Below, piece after piece: positions 16,807-25,486 of a DNA stretch of 49,949 nt. Under the pieces are notes generated by a model, which was given only the letters and a program-made list of their open reading frames with translations, was not told the origin of the DNA and ran no database searches. Numbering within the stretch: position 1 is the stretch's first letter; each line of letters begins with the position of its first letter. Source of the stretch: Clostridia bacterium (lineage in GTDB: Bacteria > Bacillota > Clostridia > Christensenellales > Aristaeellaceae); contig JAFVXE010000018.1 in NCBI GenBank assembly GCA_017501255.1, positions 1 through 49,949 of the forward strand, read 5' to 3'. Both the position numbers and the translations under genes were made by a program.

Positions 16807-19194
16807 TCAGCCCATGATCACACGGATTTCATGGGTTCCTTCCCCGAATGCGGGGATGGTCTCCACCGGCACACCGTCCGCATAGAGGGCTTTAACGCCC
16901 TTGCTGACATACTCCGGGTTTTCCACGGTAATGGCATAGGTTGCCCCCCGCCAGCTGCGCCGGGCGGTGAAGCCATCCCATTCTGCGGGGATGCAGGGAT
17001 CCACCACGAGGCCGTCAAAGCCGGGACGGATGCCCAGCATGTAGCGGGTGGCGGCATAGTAAGCCCAGCCTGCGGAGCCGGTCATGAAGGGATGCCGGGC
17101 CCGTCCGTGGGCGGTGTGATCCTTGCCCATGATGAACTGACAATAGGTATAGGGCTCTGCACCCCGGATCTCCAGCATATCGTTCTGGTTTTCCGGCAAA
17201 AGGGCATCGTAGAACTTCATGGCCCGGTCGCCCCGGCCCAGACGGCATTCCGCCACCCATGCCCAGGGGTTGGGATGGCTGAACACCGCGCCGTTTTCCT
17301 TGATGCCCGGATACACCCGGGTCACAAAACCGATGGCATCATCGGGCACAGTGAAGGAAGGGGCGTTGAGCATCAGCCCATAGGGGGTGTACAGCCACTG
17401 ATCCACCGCATCCATGCAGGAGATGCCCTGCTCCCGGGTGGCAGCGCCGCTGACCACAGCCCATGTGTTGCTTTCCATATGTACCTTGCCCTCGGCGGCT
17501 TCCACGCTGCCAATGGGCCGTCCGTCTGCGGTAAAGCCCCTCAGGAACCACTGACCGTTCCACAGGGTCTGCTGGCAGGCGGTTTTCATGTTTTCGCACA
17601 GTTCGCCGTAGCGCTGCACATCCTCTGTGCGGCCCAGATGGCGGGCGGCATCCAGAAAATGCTCCGTGGCCCATACCAGCAGGAAGGCCACCATGGCGCT
17701 TTCGCCGCCGCCCAGATTCAGGCAGTCGTTCCAGTCCGCCCGGAGACCCTTGGTGATGCCGTGGGCACCCAGCTGGCTGTAGGAGAAGTCCAGCGTGGCT
17801 TTCATATGGTTCCATACGGTGTCCTCGCCCTCGTCGGCGTAGGGGATCACCTCGTCAAAGAACGCAAGATCCCCGGTTTCCCGCACATGCTCCACGATAG
17901 CGGGCAAGAGCCACAGGGCATCATCGGCGCAGGTGTCCTTGAGGCCGTGGATCATACTGGCCTTGTCCGGCGTGGGCACCACGGTGGGGGATTTGAAGGA
18001 CTGCTGCTTCTGCTCCTCGAACCATGCCGGGTCAAACAGATGCAGGCCGTAGCCCATGCGTACCTGCCCGTGCAGCAGCTGACGGATGCGCATCAGGCAG
18101 CCATCCGGTTCCGCATGGGGAATGCACATGGCATCCTGCGCCGTATCCCGGTAGCCAAGGCCCGTGCGCCCGCCCACCTCAATAAAGGAGGAGAAGCGGG
18201 AGAACAGCACATTCACTTCGCTCTGGTACAGGTTCCAGATGTTCAGGCTGCGGTTCATGTTTTCATGGGGCGTGTTCACCTGCAGGGGAGACAGCCTGGC
18301 TTCCCAGAAGGCGCGCAACTCCGCAAAGGCAGCATCGGTACCGGCTTCATCGTAGCGGGTGCGGGCATCCTCCACCGCCTGACCCCTGCCTGTGCCCAGA
18401 TAGAACAGCACCCGCTTTTCCTCGCCGGGTTGGAGGGTCAGTTTCTTTTGCAGCGCGCCGCAGGGATTGCCGCCCAGTTCCGTGGAGCCGGACAGCTGGC
18501 CCCGGATCACCGCGATGGGATCCCGCTCGGTATGGTAGGCACCAAGGAAGGCATCCCGTACGCCGTCGAAGCCGTCCGGCTGAAAATTGCCAGCGAAGAA
18601 CTGCCAGCTGTCCTCTTCATAGTGGGCCTCAAACAGCACCGCACCGTTTTCCTCATGGGAACCGCAGGCGTACAGGCTCATCTGGAAGTTCTGGTTGTCC
18701 ATATCAATATGATGGAAGGAAAACTCCACATAGCCATAGGCGCTCAGCTGGCGTACCCGGTCGGTGGTGTTGCGGATGCGCACATCAAAAATCTCCACCG
18801 GGTCGCGTCCGTCCACCTCCCGGGGAATGAACAGGGTCTGGCTGGCGGTGATGCCGTCATATTCGCAGGTATAGGTGGAATAGCTTAGACCGTGGCGGCA
18901 GGTATATTTGGCCTCATCCAGCGGAAGGCCGGTGGGCTGCCAGCTCAGGGACCAGTATTTGCCGGTTTCATCATCCCGCAGGTACACATAGTGCCCGGGA
19001 AAATCCATGGGCACGCCGTTGGGCCGGAAACGGGTGATGCGGTGATACTGGGGGCTGTCCAGCCAGCAGTAGCCGCCCGCATTGTGGGATACTACCGCGC
19101 CCATGCGCTGGGTGCCCAGATAGTTGGTCATGGAAAAAGGAACATCCACCCGGTCAATTACATATTCCCGATCCTCAAAATATCCGTAACGCAT
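16807..19194 (-). CDS. GH94 phosphorylase, N,N'-diacetylchitobiose phosphorylase-like
   Basis: A 795-residue cytoplasmic GH94 enzyme that splits a beta-linked disaccharide with phosphate. It opens MRYGYFEDREYVI, then SHNAGGYCWLDSP and FRPNGVPMDFPGHYVYLRDD; the centre has GGRTGLGYRDTAQDA, GYGLHLFDPAWFEE, KSPTVVPTP and GLRADWNDCLNLGGG with the likely general acid D490. These blocks and the length match Vibrio diacetylchitobiose phosphorylase (801 residues, acid D492) better than cellobiose phosphorylase, as far as I recall those sequences. The start at 19194 has GGAGG upstream; the frame extends to 19335 without a site. First gene of the operon containing the mutase and three-component sensor. 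The substrate could still be cellobiose or another beta-glycoside. Confidence 0.85.
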   Translation of the reverse strand: MRYGYFEDREYVIDRVDVPFSMTNYLGTQRMGAVVSHNAGGYCWLDSPQYHRITRFRPNGVPMDFPGHYVYLRDDETGKYWSLSWQPTGLPLDEAKYTCRHGLSYSTYTCEYDGITASQTLFIPREVDGRDPVEIFDVRIRNTTDRVRQLSAYGYVEFSFHHIDMDNQNFQMSLYACGSHEENGAVLFEAHYEEDSWQFFAGNFQPDGFDGVRDAFLGAYHTERDPIAVIRGQLSGSTELGGNPCGALQKKLTLQPGEEKRVLFYLGTGRGQAVEDARTRYDEAGTDAAFAELRAFWEARLSPLQVNTPHENMNRSLNIWNLYQSEVNVLFSRFSSFIEVGGRTGLGYRDTAQDAMCIPHAEPDGCLMRIRQLLHGQVRMGYGLHLFDPAWFEEQKQQSFKSPTVVPTPDKASMIHGLKDTCADDALWLLPAIVEHVRETGDLAFFDEVIPYADEGEDTVWNHMKATLDFSYSQLGAHGITKGLRADWNDCLNLGGGESAMVAFLLVWATEHFLDAARHLGRTEDVQRYGELCENMKTACQQTLWNGQWFLRGFTADGRPIGSVEAAEGKVHMESNTWAVVSGAATREQGISCMDAVDQWLYTPYGLMLNAPSFTVPDDAIGFVTRVYPGIKENGAVFSHPNPWAWVAECRLGRGDRAMKFYDALLPENQNDMLEIRGAEPYTYCQFIMGKDHTAHGRARHPFMTGSAGWAYYAATRYMLGIRPGFDGLVVDPCIPAEWDGFTARRSWRGATYAITVENPEYVSKGVKALYADGVPVETIPAFGEGTHEIRVIMG

Positions 19195-19268
19195 AGACGT
19201 ATTCCTCCATTGAAACGATTTCTTTGTACTATATAGAATAGCAAAAAATCCCGGAAAGGGAATAGCTG

Positions 19269-19344
19269 CGTATGTGATTTGTTGTATTTTTTTGCTTAGT
19301 TTGGAGAAATGGCAACCAGATACAACAAACAACAACTACATACG
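19269..19344. promoter_or_regulatory. Large dyad between divergent GH94 and importer operons
   Basis: Perfect arms TTTGTTGTAT (19278-19287) and ATACAACAAA (19320-19329) are flanked by a second pair, CGTATGT (19269-19275) and ACATACG (19338-19344). The two pairs are not spaced symmetrically. They lie upstream of a possible -10 TATAAT for the plus operon (19368-19373) and of TATAGT for GH94 on the minus strand (near 19227). They are good candidates for the binding sites of the YesN-like regulator. Confidence 0.5.
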
Positions 19345-19404
19345 ATGAAATTTTTCACAATGATTTATATAATAACATCAGCAAACAATCGGGAGGGATC
19401 AGCC

Positions 19405-20376
19405 ATGAGAGCTGTTACCGGCACGCAGACCAGTCAAAGCCGCAAAACGGCTATGGCTGGCGCCCGCTTCCAAAAGAATTTCTGGCTGCTGACCATGGTG
19501 CTGCCCGGGGCCATCTGGCTTTTGCTGCTGCGCTACCTGCCCATGTTCGGCGTGGTGCTGGCCTTCAAAAACTACCGGGCCCACAAACCCAACACCTTCT
19601 GGAACAACATTGTCAAGAGCGACTGGGTGGGGCTGGAGAACTTCAAGTTCCTCAACTCGCCGGATACCACCATCATGATCCGCAACACGCTGGCCTACAA
19701 CGCCCTGTGGATCGTGCTGGGACTGGTGATCGCCGTCAGTTTCGCGGTGATGCTCAGTGAATTGCGCAGCCGCTTTACCGCCAAGGTCTACCAGACCATG
19801 ATGTTCTTCCCCTACTTCCTCAGCTGGGTGGTGGCAAGCTACTTTGTGCTGGCGTTTCTGGATCCCACCTCGGGCATGATCCCGGCGATCCAGAAGAGCA
19901 TGGGCGCGAAAGTGACCAACTTCTACCATGACAAGACCTGGTGGCCCCTCATACTGACGCTGTCCAACCTGTGGAAGAACGTTGGCTACTCCACGGTGCT
20001 CTATCTGGCAGCCATCACCGGTATCGACCGCACCCAGTATGAGGCCGCCGCCGTGGACGGCGCTACCAAGTGGCAGCAGATCTGGCACGTAACTTTGCCC
20101 AACATCCGCACCATGATCATCATCCTGCTGATCATGAACGTGGGCAAGATCTTCAACGCGGACTTCGGCCTGTTCTACAACGTGCCCCAGAACTCCGGCA
20201 CCCTCTACCCGGTCACGCAGGTTATCGATACCTACGTCTACCGGGCCTACGCCAACACCCGCAACATCGGCATGAGTTCGGCGGCGGGTCTGTTGCAAAG
20301 CGTGGTGGGCTGTATCTGTATCCTTGCCACCAACGCCATCGTCAAAAAGATCGACCCGGAAAGCACCCTGTTCTAA
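19405..20376 (+). CDS. LplB/YteP-like sugar ABC transporter permease
   Basis: A 323-residue inner-membrane permease. About six helices, the first at LLTMVLPGAIWLLLLRYLPM; then the hallmark MFGVVLAFKNY, EAAAVDGATKWQQIWHVTLPN as EAA loop, and the family end KKIDPESTLF. The start at 19405 follows GGGAGGG; upstream in-frame codons have no site. First gene of a three-gene importer, divergent from GH94. LplB-type permeases import oligosaccharides in Bacillota and usually lack a dedicated ATPase, as here. Confidence 0.93.
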   Translation: MRAVTGTQTSQSRKTAMAGARFQKNFWLLTMVLPGAIWLLLLRYLPMFGVVLAFKNYRAHKPNTFWNNIVKSDWVGLENFKFLNSPDTTIMIRNTLAYNALWIVLGLVIAVSFAVMLSELRSRFTAKVYQTMMFFPYFLSWVVASYFVLAFLDPTSGMIPAIQKSMGAKVTNFYHDKTWWPLILTLSNLWKNVGYSTVLYLAAITGIDRTQYEAAAVDGATKWQQIWHVTLPNIRTMIIILLIMNVGKIFNADFGLFYNVPQNSGTLYPVTQVIDTYVYRAYANTRNIGMSSAAGLLQSVVGCICILATNAIVKKIDPESTLF

Positions 20377-20388
20377 GGAGGTGGAAGC

Positions 20389-21309
20389 ATGGTTATGAAA
20401 AAGCCCAAGGCTAACCTCAATGGCTTCTCCACAGGAACAGAGATCGTTTTCCATGTGATTCTGGCGGTATTTGCGCTGGCCTGCATCATTCCCTTCCTCT
20501 TTGTGGTGATCATCTCCTTTACTTCTGAGGAAAGCATCCGGGCCATTGGCTATTCCTTCGTACCCCAGTCCTGGTCCCTGCAGGCTTACGATTATGTATT
20601 CGCCATGGGCGGCGCGCTGTGGCGCAGCTACTTCAACAGCTTCCTGATCACCGTCATCGGCACGGTGGCCAGCGTAGCCATCTGCGTGCTCTACAGCTAC
20701 CCCCTGTTCCGCAAAGACTTCAAATACCGCAACTTCTTCAACTATTTCAGCTTTATCACCATGATCTTCGGCGGCGGCCTCATTCCCACGGTGGTCATCT
20801 GCAAAACCGTGCTGGGTCTCAACGACAACTATGCCGCCCTGATCATCCCCATGCTGTTCAGCCCCTTCAACATCATCGTGATGCGCACCTTCTTCCAGAC
20901 CAGCGTGCCCATGGAGCTGATCGAAGCCGCCACCATCGACGGCAGCGGAGAATACTCCACCCTCACGCGCATCGTGCTGCCCATCGTCAAGCCGGGCATC
21001 GCCACCATTGCGCTGCTTAACGCGCTGGCCTTCTGGAACGAATGGTTCCTGTCCCTTCTGTACCTGAACAAGAACATGGACATCATGCCCCTGCAGTACC
21101 TGTTGATGCGCATGCAGCGCAACGCGGACTTCCTTGCCAAGAATGCCTCCATTCTGGGCGCGGATGCCGCCAAGGCTGTCCGGGAGCTGCCCTCCCAGAC
21201 GCTGAAAATGGCGCTGGTGGTGTTCATCGTTCTGCCCATCTCCTGCGCTTATCCCTTCTTCCAGCGGTATGTGGTCGCCGGTCTGACCATCGGCTCGGTG
21301 AAGGGATGA
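20389..21309 (+). CDS. YtcP/CarB-like sugar ABC transporter permease
   Basis: A 306-residue partner permease starting 12 bases after the LplB-like gene with AAGGAGGTGG as ribosome binding site. First helix near VFHVILAVFALACIIPFLFVV; FNYFSFITMIFGGGLIPT is the conserved block of this subfamily; EAA loop LIEAATIDGSGEYSTLTRIVLP; terminus YVVAGLTIGSVKG. It forms the translocation pore with the preceding permease and needs a shared cytoplasmic ATPase. Confidence 0.93.
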   Translation: MVMKKPKANLNGFSTGTEIVFHVILAVFALACIIPFLFVVIISFTSEESIRAIGYSFVPQSWSLQAYDYVFAMGGALWRSYFNSFLITVIGTVASVAICVLYSYPLFRKDFKYRNFFNYFSFITMIFGGGLIPTVVICKTVLGLNDNYAALIIPMLFSPFNIIVMRTFFQTSVPMELIEAATIDGSGEYSTLTRIVLPIVKPGIATIALLNALAFWNEWFLSLLYLNKNMDIMPLQYLLMRMQRNADFLAKNASILGADAAKAVRELPSQTLKMALVVFIVLPISCAYPFFQRYVVAGLTIGSVKG

Positions 21310-21387
21310 TTATTCCCGGTAAGCACGGTCTTGGTTGAAGGCCGCTTGCAAATACAAAAACCCAATCAACATAAGGAGGATCCCATC

Positions 21388-22890
21388 ATGAAGAAATTCC
21401 TGGCTCTGTTTCTCGCGCTGGTCATGATGCTGGGCTGCATCGGCATCGCTTCTGCCGAAGAGCTCCCCACCATCACCATTATGTTCCACGGTTCCAACGT
21501 TACCGATGACACCGCCGTTCTGGAAAAGGTCAACGAGTACATCGCTGACAAGGTAGGCGCCAAGCTGGAAGTGATCTGGGGCACCTGGGGCGACTTCGAC
21601 CAGAAGGCTGCCGACGCCCTGCTCATGGCTGATGAGACCGTGGACATGGTCTTCACCTGCTCCTGGAGCGCCAACGAGTACAACACCTTCGCCAAGAACG
21701 GCTACTTCGTCAAGCTGGATGACCTGATCGCCGAGTACGGTGCCGATCTGGTCGCCGCCATCCCCGAGGCCCTGATGCAGGCTGCCACCATCGAAGGCTC
21801 CGAAGGCAAGGGCATCTACGCCATCAACGGCTACAAGGACGTTGCCACCCAGAACTGCTGGGACGTGAACGTGACCCTGCTCAACGAGCTGGGCTACACC
21901 CTGGACGATTTCAAGGCCATGGACTTCTATTCCTTCGGTGAGCTGTTCGCCAAGGCCAAGGAAGTCAAGGGCGATTCCTTCTATCCCTTCCTCATCGAGC
22001 CCATGGTGCTGGAGCGCATGGTGACCAATTCCATCATCGTGGCTGGCGACTCCGGTTCCACCAACCTTTTGTCCCTGTACCTGAACCCCGAAGATGTGTC
22101 CGCTGACGGCGCTTATGGCAACGTGCTGCTGAACAAGTTCGCCACCCCCGAATACCAGAAGTTCGTTGAGAAGATGCACGAGTATTACGAGGCTGGCTAT
22201 GTGGATCCCGCTCTGGCTGTAGCCGAAACCTCCAACGACACCCGTACCGCCGCTCAGCTGAGCGCCAACTACCTCATCGGCACTCAGTCCTACGCTCTGG
22301 GCTATGAGTACACCGCTTCCGCCGAGCGCGGCATCGAAGTGGCTTTCGTGCCCTGCACCGATCCTTACGTTGACACCACCGCCTCTCAGGGCGCCATGGT
22401 CGCCATCAACTCCGCCTCCAACTATCCCGTGGAGTCCTTCAAGTTCCTGGCTCTGCTGAACTCCGATCCCTACCTGATGACCCTGCTCAACTACGGCGTG
22501 GAAGGCATCCACTACACCAAGAACGCCGATGGTCTCATCGAGTTCACCGAAGCCCGCGGCACCTACACCCCCTGGACCAACGGCATGGGCAACGTGACCA
22601 TCCTGCCCGACACCGCTGCTGAAGGCGCCGGCTTCCGCAAGACCTTCGTGGAATTCTACGGCGGCGCCAAGGGCATCCCCAGCCTGGGCTTCGTGTTCAA
22701 CAACACCGATGTTTCCAACGAGATGGCTGCCCTGTCCAACGTGGCTGCTCAGTATGCTCTGGCTCTGGATGCCGGCGCTGTTGATCCCGCCACCGTGCTG
22801 CCCGAGTTCCTGGCTGCTCTGGACGCTGCCGGCATGCAGACCTATCTGGATGCTGCCAACGCTCAGCTGAATGCCTATCTGGGCAAGTAA
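21388..22890 (+). CDS. Solute-binding protein of the YtcQ/LipO type
   Basis: A 500-residue exported binding protein. The signal sequence is MKKFLALFLALVMMLGCIGIASA followed by EELPTITIMF. A cysteine lies in MLGC, but the -3 position is methionine and a good ASA-E peptidase I site follows, so lipidation is uncertain. The mature protein has the long mixed fold of this group (EVIWGTWGDFDQKAADALL, GYKDVATQNCWDVN) and an alanine-rich DUF3502-like helical end (PEFLAALDAAGMQTYLDAANAQL). The start at 21388 follows AAGGAGG. Last gene of the importer, followed by a strong terminator. Substrate unknown; the neighbouring GH94 suggests a beta-linked disaccharide or oligosaccharide. Confidence 0.9.
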   Translation: MKKFLALFLALVMMLGCIGIASAEELPTITIMFHGSNVTDDTAVLEKVNEYIADKVGAKLEVIWGTWGDFDQKAADALLMADETVDMVFTCSWSANEYNTFAKNGYFVKLDDLIAEYGADLVAAIPEALMQAATIEGSEGKGIYAINGYKDVATQNCWDVNVTLLNELGYTLDDFKAMDFYSFGELFAKAKEVKGDSFYPFLIEPMVLERMVTNSIIVAGDSGSTNLLSLYLNPEDVSADGAYGNVLLNKFATPEYQKFVEKMHEYYEAGYVDPALAVAETSNDTRTAAQLSANYLIGTQSYALGYEYTASAERGIEVAFVPCTDPYVDTTASQGAMVAINSASNYPVESFKFLALLNSDPYLMTLLNYGVEGIHYTKNADGLIEFTEARGTYTPWTNGMGNVTILPDTAAEGAGFRKTFVEFYGGAKGIPSLGFVFNNTDVSNEMAALSNVAAQYALALDAGAVDPATVLPEFLAALDAAGMQTYLDAANAQLNAYLGK

Positions 22891-22972
22891 TCACTGAGTG
22901 CAGTTTCATGACTGCTGGTTTTGGCTGATGATGCAAGCATTTCTTCGGGAGATGCTGCCATAGGCCATGAAC

Positions 22973-23017
22973 AACGCCCCATCTGCCGGTCGGAATGACC
23001 GGTGGATGGGGCGTTTT
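22973..23017 (+). terminator. Rho-independent terminator of the importer operon
   Basis: Long interrupted stem: AACGCCCCATC/GATGGGGCGTT outer arms and CCGGTC/GACCGG inner arms, followed by TTTT. It begins 82 bases after the binding-protein stop. Confidence 0.85.
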
Positions 23018-23089
23018 GTGGTGGTGTGGTGGTGGCGATGAGTAATACACCTCTAAAACTCCGCTATCTACTGATGGATAAACCCATGG

Positions 23090-23284
23090 ATGATGTGGCT
23101 GTTTGTAATTTGGCTGACTGAATCTCATCCAGAACTACAAATGCAACCGCTCCAGTTCACTTCAATGGATAATGGTGTTGCTTGCGAAAGTGTTCATGAA
23201 GCCCCTGGTGAATGTACAACCGGTGCGGCTTTTGCAACTTGTGCCGAGTTCTTGACATTTGCTTTGACGGAAATGGCAGGTTGA
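23090..23284 (+). CDS. Possible small cysteine-containing protein
   Basis: A 64-codon frame ending FLTFALTEMAG, with cysteines in VACESVHEAPGECTTGAAFATC. No ribosome binding site precedes either possible start (23090 or an inner ATG), and no family is recognised. It is flanked by the importer terminator and by a second terminator-like hairpin at 23323-23372, so this stretch may be an independent transcript, either a small protein or a noncoding RNA, or a decayed gene. Base composition is less GC-rich than neighbouring genes. Confidence 0.2.
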   Translation: MMWLFVIWLTESHPELQMQPLQFTSMDNGVACESVHEAPGECTTGAAFATCAEFLTFALTEMAG

Positions 23285-23322
23285 TTTGTCTGTTAATTGG
23301 ATAACGAAAGATGTAGAAATAT

Positions 23323-23372
23323 AAGAATCCCAGAACTCAATTCTTTTGGTGAAAGAAAGCTCTGGGATTCTT
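23323..23372. terminator. Terminator-like hairpin
   Basis: Perfect 12-bp arms AAGAATCCCAGA (23323-23334) and TCTGGGATTCTT (23361-23372) with a further TTCTTT/AAAGAA pairing inside the loop. The plus-side tail is GTGTTTGTG, so the T tract is weak. It lies 40 bases after the small frame above. Confidence 0.55.
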
Positions 23373-23497
23373 GTGTTTGTGTGGTTGGAGTGTACGGGTT
23401 GGAATATGGTTTATAGAGTATTGATTGTTTGTGCTACTGAATATTGAATGATTTTGAAGATTGTCTTAATTTCCCCTTGACAAACGTGCGCCGGGGT

Positions 23498-23516
23498 GCA
23501 GGGGCAGCGCCCCTGC
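23498..23516. repeat. GCAGGGGC palindrome beyond the GH53 gene
   Basis: GCAGGGGC/GCCCCTGC with loop AGC, eight bases beyond the GH53 stop. It resembles the GGGGC...GCCCC palindromes in the mosaic repeats and may serve as a weak terminator for the minus operon. Confidence 0.5.
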
Positions 23517-23523
23517 CCTCCCA

Positions 23524-25467
23524 TCACTTCACAGAATTCAGCATGGCATCGTCAATCTTGCCCCAGGCGCCCTTGCCTGCGCCTTGGCACTGTACATACA
23601 CGCCCACCACCACTTCGCTGCCAGCGGGGTGATCAAATTCGGGAATCACGCCCTCATCCCAGCTGCCGTAGGAAGTAATGGTCATGGGGGCGGTGGCAAC
23701 GGTTTCCCCGTCCACCTTCACATAGGCATAGGCTTCGTGGTTGCCTGCATCGCCGCCCATGATGGACACGGCAAAGCGGAACTTGCCCTCGGGCAGGTCG
23801 GTAACGGTCTGTTCCAATGTGAAAGCCACACTGTTCTGGGCTGCGCTCCAGAAGTGGAAATGCTTGGTGCCGGTGAGCGAGTCGGTCACCTTGTCCTCCA
23901 CATAGAGTTCGTCGGCGGCTGCCAGATCGGTCCATGTCCAGCCTGTGCCGCCTTCCTCAAAGGAATAGTCGCTGAGGTAGTTGTAGTCCACCATGGAAAC
24001 AAACAGGCGGGCTTCCATGCCGCCGGCAGTGCCGGTAACGGTGTAATCCGCCACGCCGCCGGTCTGCATCTGATTCCGTTCCTCTTCTGTCAGGTTCCAC
24101 TGCACCGGAATGGCCTGACGGCTGTTGTCCGTCATGACGGCATTGACGGTCTGTGGCAGCTGCAATGGCGCATTCAGGTCGCAGATCAGGCTCACATCCT
24201 CCAGCGCATCGGCAACAGGAGCGATTTCGTTGCCCTCCCGCATCAGCCGGAACACCTTGAGGGATTCCAGAGGATGACCGGCGGCATCGAACAGCGCCTG
24301 GTTGTCCACCGCACAGCCGCCGTAGTAGCGGCCCGCATCCGCCGGGTCGTAGGAGGTGGCGTAGCTGGAAGCCCAGCCGGAACCGAATTCCTCCCACAGG
24401 GCATGGTTTTCCTCCCAGCTGTTCTGGCCCACGCTGATCCATGTGCCTTCCCAGTACACCACGCCGATGCCCGCCGGGGTATCGTTGACGATGGCATCGG
24501 TAATGGCCCGCACATTGTTGGCCTGCCCCTGCACGGTGAAGGGGTAATCCTTCACAATGGCCCCGCCGTCGCCGATGGTGTTGCCGTTGAAGTCCGTATC
24601 CTCGCCGGTGTAGGCGTAGGAGGTTTCCATCACCATCACCTTTTTGCCGTAGGTATCGGCAATGGTGGTCAAAAGGGAGGTCAGGTTATCAAGGCTGCCG
24701 TGCCAGTAGGGATAGTAGGAAGAGGCGAACACATCATAGTCCACCTGATAATAATCCATCTTCTTGGCGTAGGTCAGGTAGGAGTCGCCTTTTTCCGGGT
24801 TGGCAAAGTGCAGCGCCACCAGCGCATCGGGATACACTTCCCGGGTGGCCTTTGAGCCTGCCTGCATCAGGTACTGGATGTTGAACCAGATCTTCTCGCC
24901 GCACAGATACTGATTGGTCTCGTTGCCAATCTGCACCATGCCCACATCCACACCGGCAGCTTTCAGCTTTTCCAGACTTTCTTTGGTGAACTGATAAACC
25001 GCCTCGGTTTTCTGTTCGATCTCCATGCCTTCCCACGCCTTGGGCACCATCTGCTTGCCGGGATCCGCCCAGAAATCGGAGTAATGGAAGTTGACCAGCA
25101 GCTTCATGCCATACTGGGTGGCCCGTTTGCCAATCTCGATGGCGTTGGCCAGATCGCAGTTGCCGCCGCCATAGCCCTGACCGGAGGCATTGTAGGGGTC
25201 GTTCCAGATGCGCACCCGGATGTGAGTGATACCGTTTTCGGCCAGCACCTTGTACACATCGGTTTCATTGCCGTCAAAATCGTAGTAGCGCACGCCGCTG
25301 CGCTCCAGCGCAGGCACGCAGGAGGCGTCCATGCCGAAGATGAAATCCTCCGGCAGATTTTCCACTTTCTTCACATACAGGGTGCTTTCCTCCGCCAGTG
25401 CAGCGGGGCAGCAGACGGCGGTGAGCAGGGTCAACGCCAGGGCCATGGTCACACATTTACGGAACAT
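23524..25467 (-). CDS. Secreted GH53 endo-beta-1,4-galactanase with C-terminal CBM61-like module
   Basis: A 647-residue exported enzyme that cuts beta-1,4-galactan side chains of pectin. Signal peptide 1-25 (MFRKCVTMALALTLL...ALA). GH53 catalytic domain about 35-415, with HIRVRIWNDPY, acid/base E183 in QIGNETN and nucleophile E281 in VMETSYAY. An Ig-like domain (about 430-490) follows, then residues about 495-647 (YSFEEGGTGWTWTD... AWGKIDDAML) matching CBM61, known to bind beta-1,4-galactan. The start at 25467 has AAGGAGG; 27 upstream in-frame codons lack one. No cell-wall anchor is seen. Third gene of an operon with two unknown membrane proteins. Products would suit the cytoplasmic GH42 at 35293. 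Confidence 0.95.
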   Translation of the reverse strand: MFRKCVTMALALTLLTAVCCPAALAEESTLYVKKVENLPEDFIFGMDASCVPALERSGVRYYDFDGNETDVYKVLAENGITHIRVRIWNDPYNASGQGYGGGNCDLANAIEIGKRATQYGMKLLVNFHYSDFWADPGKQMVPKAWEGMEIEQKTEAVYQFTKESLEKLKAAGVDVGMVQIGNETNQYLCGEKIWFNIQYLMQAGSKATREVYPDALVALHFANPEKGDSYLTYAKKMDYYQVDYDVFASSYYPYWHGSLDNLTSLLTTIADTYGKKVMVMETSYAYTGEDTDFNGNTIGDGGAIVKDYPFTVQGQANNVRAITDAIVNDTPAGIGVVYWEGTWISVGQNSWEENHALWEEFGSGWASSYATSYDPADAGRYYGGCAVDNQALFDAAGHPLESLKVFRLMREGNEIAPVADALEDVSLICDLNAPLQLPQTVNAVMTDNSRQAIPVQWNLTEEERNQMQTGGVADYTVTGTAGGMEARLFVSMVDYNYLSDYSFEEGGTGWTWTDLAAADELYVEDKVTDSLTGTKHFHFWSAAQNSVAFTLEQTVTDLPEGKFRFAVSIMGGDAGNHEAYAYVKVDGETVATAPMTITSYGSWDEGVIPEFDHPAGSEVVVGVYVQCQGAGKGAWGKIDDAMLNSVK

Positions 25468-25486
25468 TCTGGTTGCCTCCTTAAAC

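Noticed and set aside
19195..19335. 47-codon N-terminal extension of GH94
   Set aside because: It runs through the intergenic promoter and dyad; the family start MRYGYF lies after a good GGAGG.
21388..21460. Lipobox in the second importer binding protein (MLGC)
   Set aside because: Methionine at -3 is poor and a better ASA-E peptidase I site follows; left as uncertain rather than called a lipoprotein.
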